A stretch of 6,500 nucleotides of DNA, taken from the NCBI GenBank assembly GCA_002420015.1, contig DIHF01000025.1, positions 1 to 6,500 of the forward strand, written 5' to 3'. Within the stretch, counting starts at the first letter, position 1. Each line of letters starts with the position of its first letter. A program made the translations under genes and the position numbers. Origin of the DNA: Micavibrio sp. UBA5703 (lineage in GTDB: Bacteria > Pseudomonadota > Alphaproteobacteria > Micavibrionales > Micavibrionaceae). Shown piece by piece: positions 4,969-6,500 of the stretch. The notes under the pieces are model-generated. The model was given only the letters and a program-made list of their open reading frames with translations. It had not been told where the DNA came from and did no database searches.

Positions 4969-6150
4969 ACGGATATCCTGATTATTGGCGGCGGGATCGC
5001 AGGACTCGCGCTGGCCGCCATTCTTGGCCGCGCCGGGATTGCCGTCACGCTGGTGGATAACGCCCCGCCGAGCGATATCAAACCATCCGGCCGCACCGTT
5101 GCCCTTATGCTTGGGTCTATCAACATCATCAAAGCCTCCGGCGCGTGGAGCGCTTGCGAAGATCACGCCGCCGCACTCGAAATCATGCGTATCCGGGACA
5201 ACAAAATCGACATCGAATTCGACTCTGCCGAAATCGGGCAGGAAGAATTCGGCTACAACGTCCCCAACAGCATCCTGCGTTCGGCGTTATACGAACAGGT
5301 AAAGTCGCTTCCTTCCGTTTCGTTGCATACACCACGCACGCTCAAAAATTATTTGACCGAAAACAATCGTATCGTTGCCGAGCTTGATGACGGAACGAAT
5401 ATTTTCGCACGCCTTCTGGTAGGCGCTGACGGGCGCAACTCCCGCGTGCGGGAAATCGCAGGCATAAAATCTCACGAGATAAAATACGATCAGCAAGCCA
5501 TCACCTGCATCGTCAACCACTCCCACAGCCACAACAACACCTCGACAGAATTTCATTTCCCTGCCGGACCCTTGGCGCTGGTGCCGCTGCCGGGCAACCA
5601 ATCCAGCATCGTCTGGGTAGAAACGCCCGAGCGTGCGCAGGAAATTCTCTCCTTGAAAGAATCCGACTTTATCAATCTCCTACGCGAAAAAACCGAAGAT
5701 CTTCTCGGCGGCATGACACTTGAGACAAAACCCGAAAGCTGGCCTTTAAGCTCCGTGCGCGCACGTGGCATGACCGCGCCGCGCACCGCCCTCATTGCCG
5801 AAGCCGCGCACGTGATGTCGCCGATCACGGCTCAGGGTTTGAATTTGAGCCTGCGCGACGTTGCCGTTTTAGCCGAGATTATCGCCGACGCTCTACGCCT
5901 TGGGCTTGATCCGGGCGCTCAGACGCTTTTGAAAAAATACGAAAGCCGCCGCCGCCTTGATGTGACCGGACACGTGTTTGGCGTGGATGGTATGAACCGG
6001 ATTGTCAGCAACGACAATCCACTGCTCCAGAAAATCCGTCAAAGCGGATTTCAGACTCTGAGCCGCATTACGCCGCTGAAAAAATTCGCCATGCGCGCCG
6101 GACTCGCCCCCGTCACCGGCAGCCGCCTCGCGGGCGGAGAGCCGCTTTAG
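4948..6150 (+). CDS. UbiH/UbiF/COQ6-family FAD-dependent hydroxylase (ubiquinone biosynthesis)
   Basis: The 400-residue protein is a class A flavin monooxygenase of the ubiquinone-ring hydroxylase group, which uses NAD(P)H and O2 to hydroxylate the polyprenyl phenol ring. Motifs in order: FAD dinucleotide fold IIGGGIAGLALA (12-23), with GGGIAG at 14-19; a Gly-Arg pair (48-49) where family members carry a conserved Arg; LLVGADGRNSRVRE (156-169, DG motif); and ALIAEAAHVMSPITAQGLNLSLRDV (split: AEAAHVMSP 284-292, AQGLNL 295-300, Arg303-Asp304), the second FAD/ribityl motif in the alphaproteobacterial form. Which ring carbon is modified (UbiH, UbiF, UbiI or the broader UbiL type) cannot be told, so no symbol is given. 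An in-frame TAG immediately precedes the ATG, fixing the earliest start at 4948. No clear Shine-Dalgarno is present; a TATATAAA at 4925-4932 could place transcription only about 9 bases upstream. Its stop overlaps that of convergent comF. Confidence 0.88.
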   Translation: MHKDSCQTDILIIGGGIAGLALAAILGRAGIAVTLVDNAPPSDIKPSGRTVALMLGSINIIKASGAWSACEDHAAALEIMRIRDNKIDIEFDSAEIGQEEFGYNVPNSILRSALYEQVKSLPSVSLHTPRTLKNYLTENNRIVAELDDGTNIFARLLVGADGRNSRVREIAGIKSHEIKYDQQAITCIVNHSHSHNNTSTEFHFPAGPLALVPLPGNQSSIVWVETPERAQEILSLKESDFINLLREKTEDLLGGMTLETKPESWPLSSVRARGMTAPRTALIAEAAHVMSPITAQGLNLSLRDVAVLAEIIADALRLGLDPGAQTLLKKYESRRRLDVTGHVFGVDGMNRIVSNDNPLLQKIRQSGFQTLSRITPLKKFAMRAGLAPVTGSRLAGGEPL

Positions 6151-6500
6151 CCCGTGGCATTGGCAACCCGCGCCAGAGTCAAAACATGCACCTTTGCCGC
6201 ACCCGCCTTCAACAAAACCCCCGCGCATTCCTTCACCGTCGATCCTGTCGTGTAAACATCGTCGACCAGCACAATCGTTTTTCCTTTCACCTGATCCGCA
6301 TATCGCGGATTAAACGCAAACGCCTTGCGTACATTGTCGGCGCGGTCTTTGCGGTCCATATGCCCCTGACTTGGCGTTGCACGAATGCGCACCAGTGCGT
6401 CCGGCAAACATTTCAATCCTGTTTCCCGCGCCAACGCAAAAGCCATCAGCGCCGCCTGATTATACCGCCGCGACAATAGCCGCCAGCGGTGCAGCGGCAC
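6147..6500 (-). CDS. comF: ComF-family amidophosphoribosyltransferase-like protein, C-terminal 117 codons (start beyond right edge)
   Basis: The frame is open through base 6500, where the codon is GTG. In family context this is an internal Val (the usual run is VP-LHRWRLL-RRYNQA), so the 5' part, with the usual N-terminal zinc-binding cysteines, is outside the window. The visible part holds HRWRLLSRRYNQA (4-16), GHMDRKDRADNVRKAF (46-61; the conserved Q-L-R-N region in other members) and the PRPP loop IVLVDDVYTTGSTV (76-89) with its paired Asp and TTGST. ComF proteins are linked to natural transformation DNA uptake in some bacteria, and in others have no proven role. The gene is convergent with the hydroxylase: TAA here (6149-6147) and TAG there (6148-6150) share bases, leaving no room for a terminator. 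ComF beside grxC and nit is a familiar alphaproteobacterial arrangement, interrupted here by the hydroxylase. Confidence 0.88.
   Translation of the reverse strand: MPLHRWRLLSRRYNQAALMAFALARETGLKCLPDALVRIRATPSQGHMDRKDRADNVRKAFAFNPRYADQVKGKTIVLVDDVYTTGSTVKECAGVLLKAGAAKVHVLTLARVANATG

Noticed and set aside
6498..6500. GTG at the right edge as the start of comF
   Set aside because: The codon matches an internal Val of the family, and the N-terminal zinc-binding part would be missing. The gene simply runs out of the window.

Overview
The window looks like a chromosomal, housekeeping-type stretch of an alphaproteobacterium of moderate GC. The evidence is gene content and protein style: an alphaproteobacterial HNH-endonuclease N-terminus, a UbiH/UbiF-type hydroxylase with the EAAH...AQGLN variant common in that class, a ComF/glutaredoxin/Nit-amidase neighbourhood, and a Gram-negative outer-membrane protein of the LpxR family. 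The exact genus cannot be read from the sequence. I see no phage, insertion sequence, CRISPR, tRNA or rRNA.

Left part (1-1241). A truncated HNH endonuclease gene runs off the left edge on the minus strand. It is preceded by an apparent extended -10 promoter and a leader of about 90 nt that can fold so as to bury its Shine-Dalgarno sequence. About 230 bases without a gene follow. Next is a minus-strand serine esterase of the carboxylesterase/phospholipase family. Between it and the divergent LpxR-family gene lies a 75-bp imperfect inverted repeat built of CCACAGATT/ACACAGATT-like units, which fills nearly the whole space between the two start codons.

Middle (1242-4903). On the plus strand are an LpxR-like lipid A deacylase with signal peptide and C-terminal phenylalanine, then a small antitoxin-type Xre regulator with a plausible promoter and a 6+6 dyad operator but no toxin partner. 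Converging on it, three bases away, is a minus-strand set grxC-nit-metC (glutaredoxin, Nit-type amidase, cystathionine beta-lyase). Its frames overlap by 8 and 4 bases, so it is very probably one translationally coupled operon for thiol, glutathione and sulfur amino acid metabolism.

Right part (4904-6500). A ubiquinone-biosynthesis type FAD hydroxylase is divergent from grxC across a 44-bp gap. Its stop codon overlaps the stop codon of a convergent comF gene, which is cut by the right edge. Overall the window is mostly ordinary. The parts most worth a second look are the structured HNH leader, the repeat that replaces the normal esterase/lpxR upstream region, the orphan antitoxin with its operator, and the grxC-nit-metC operon.
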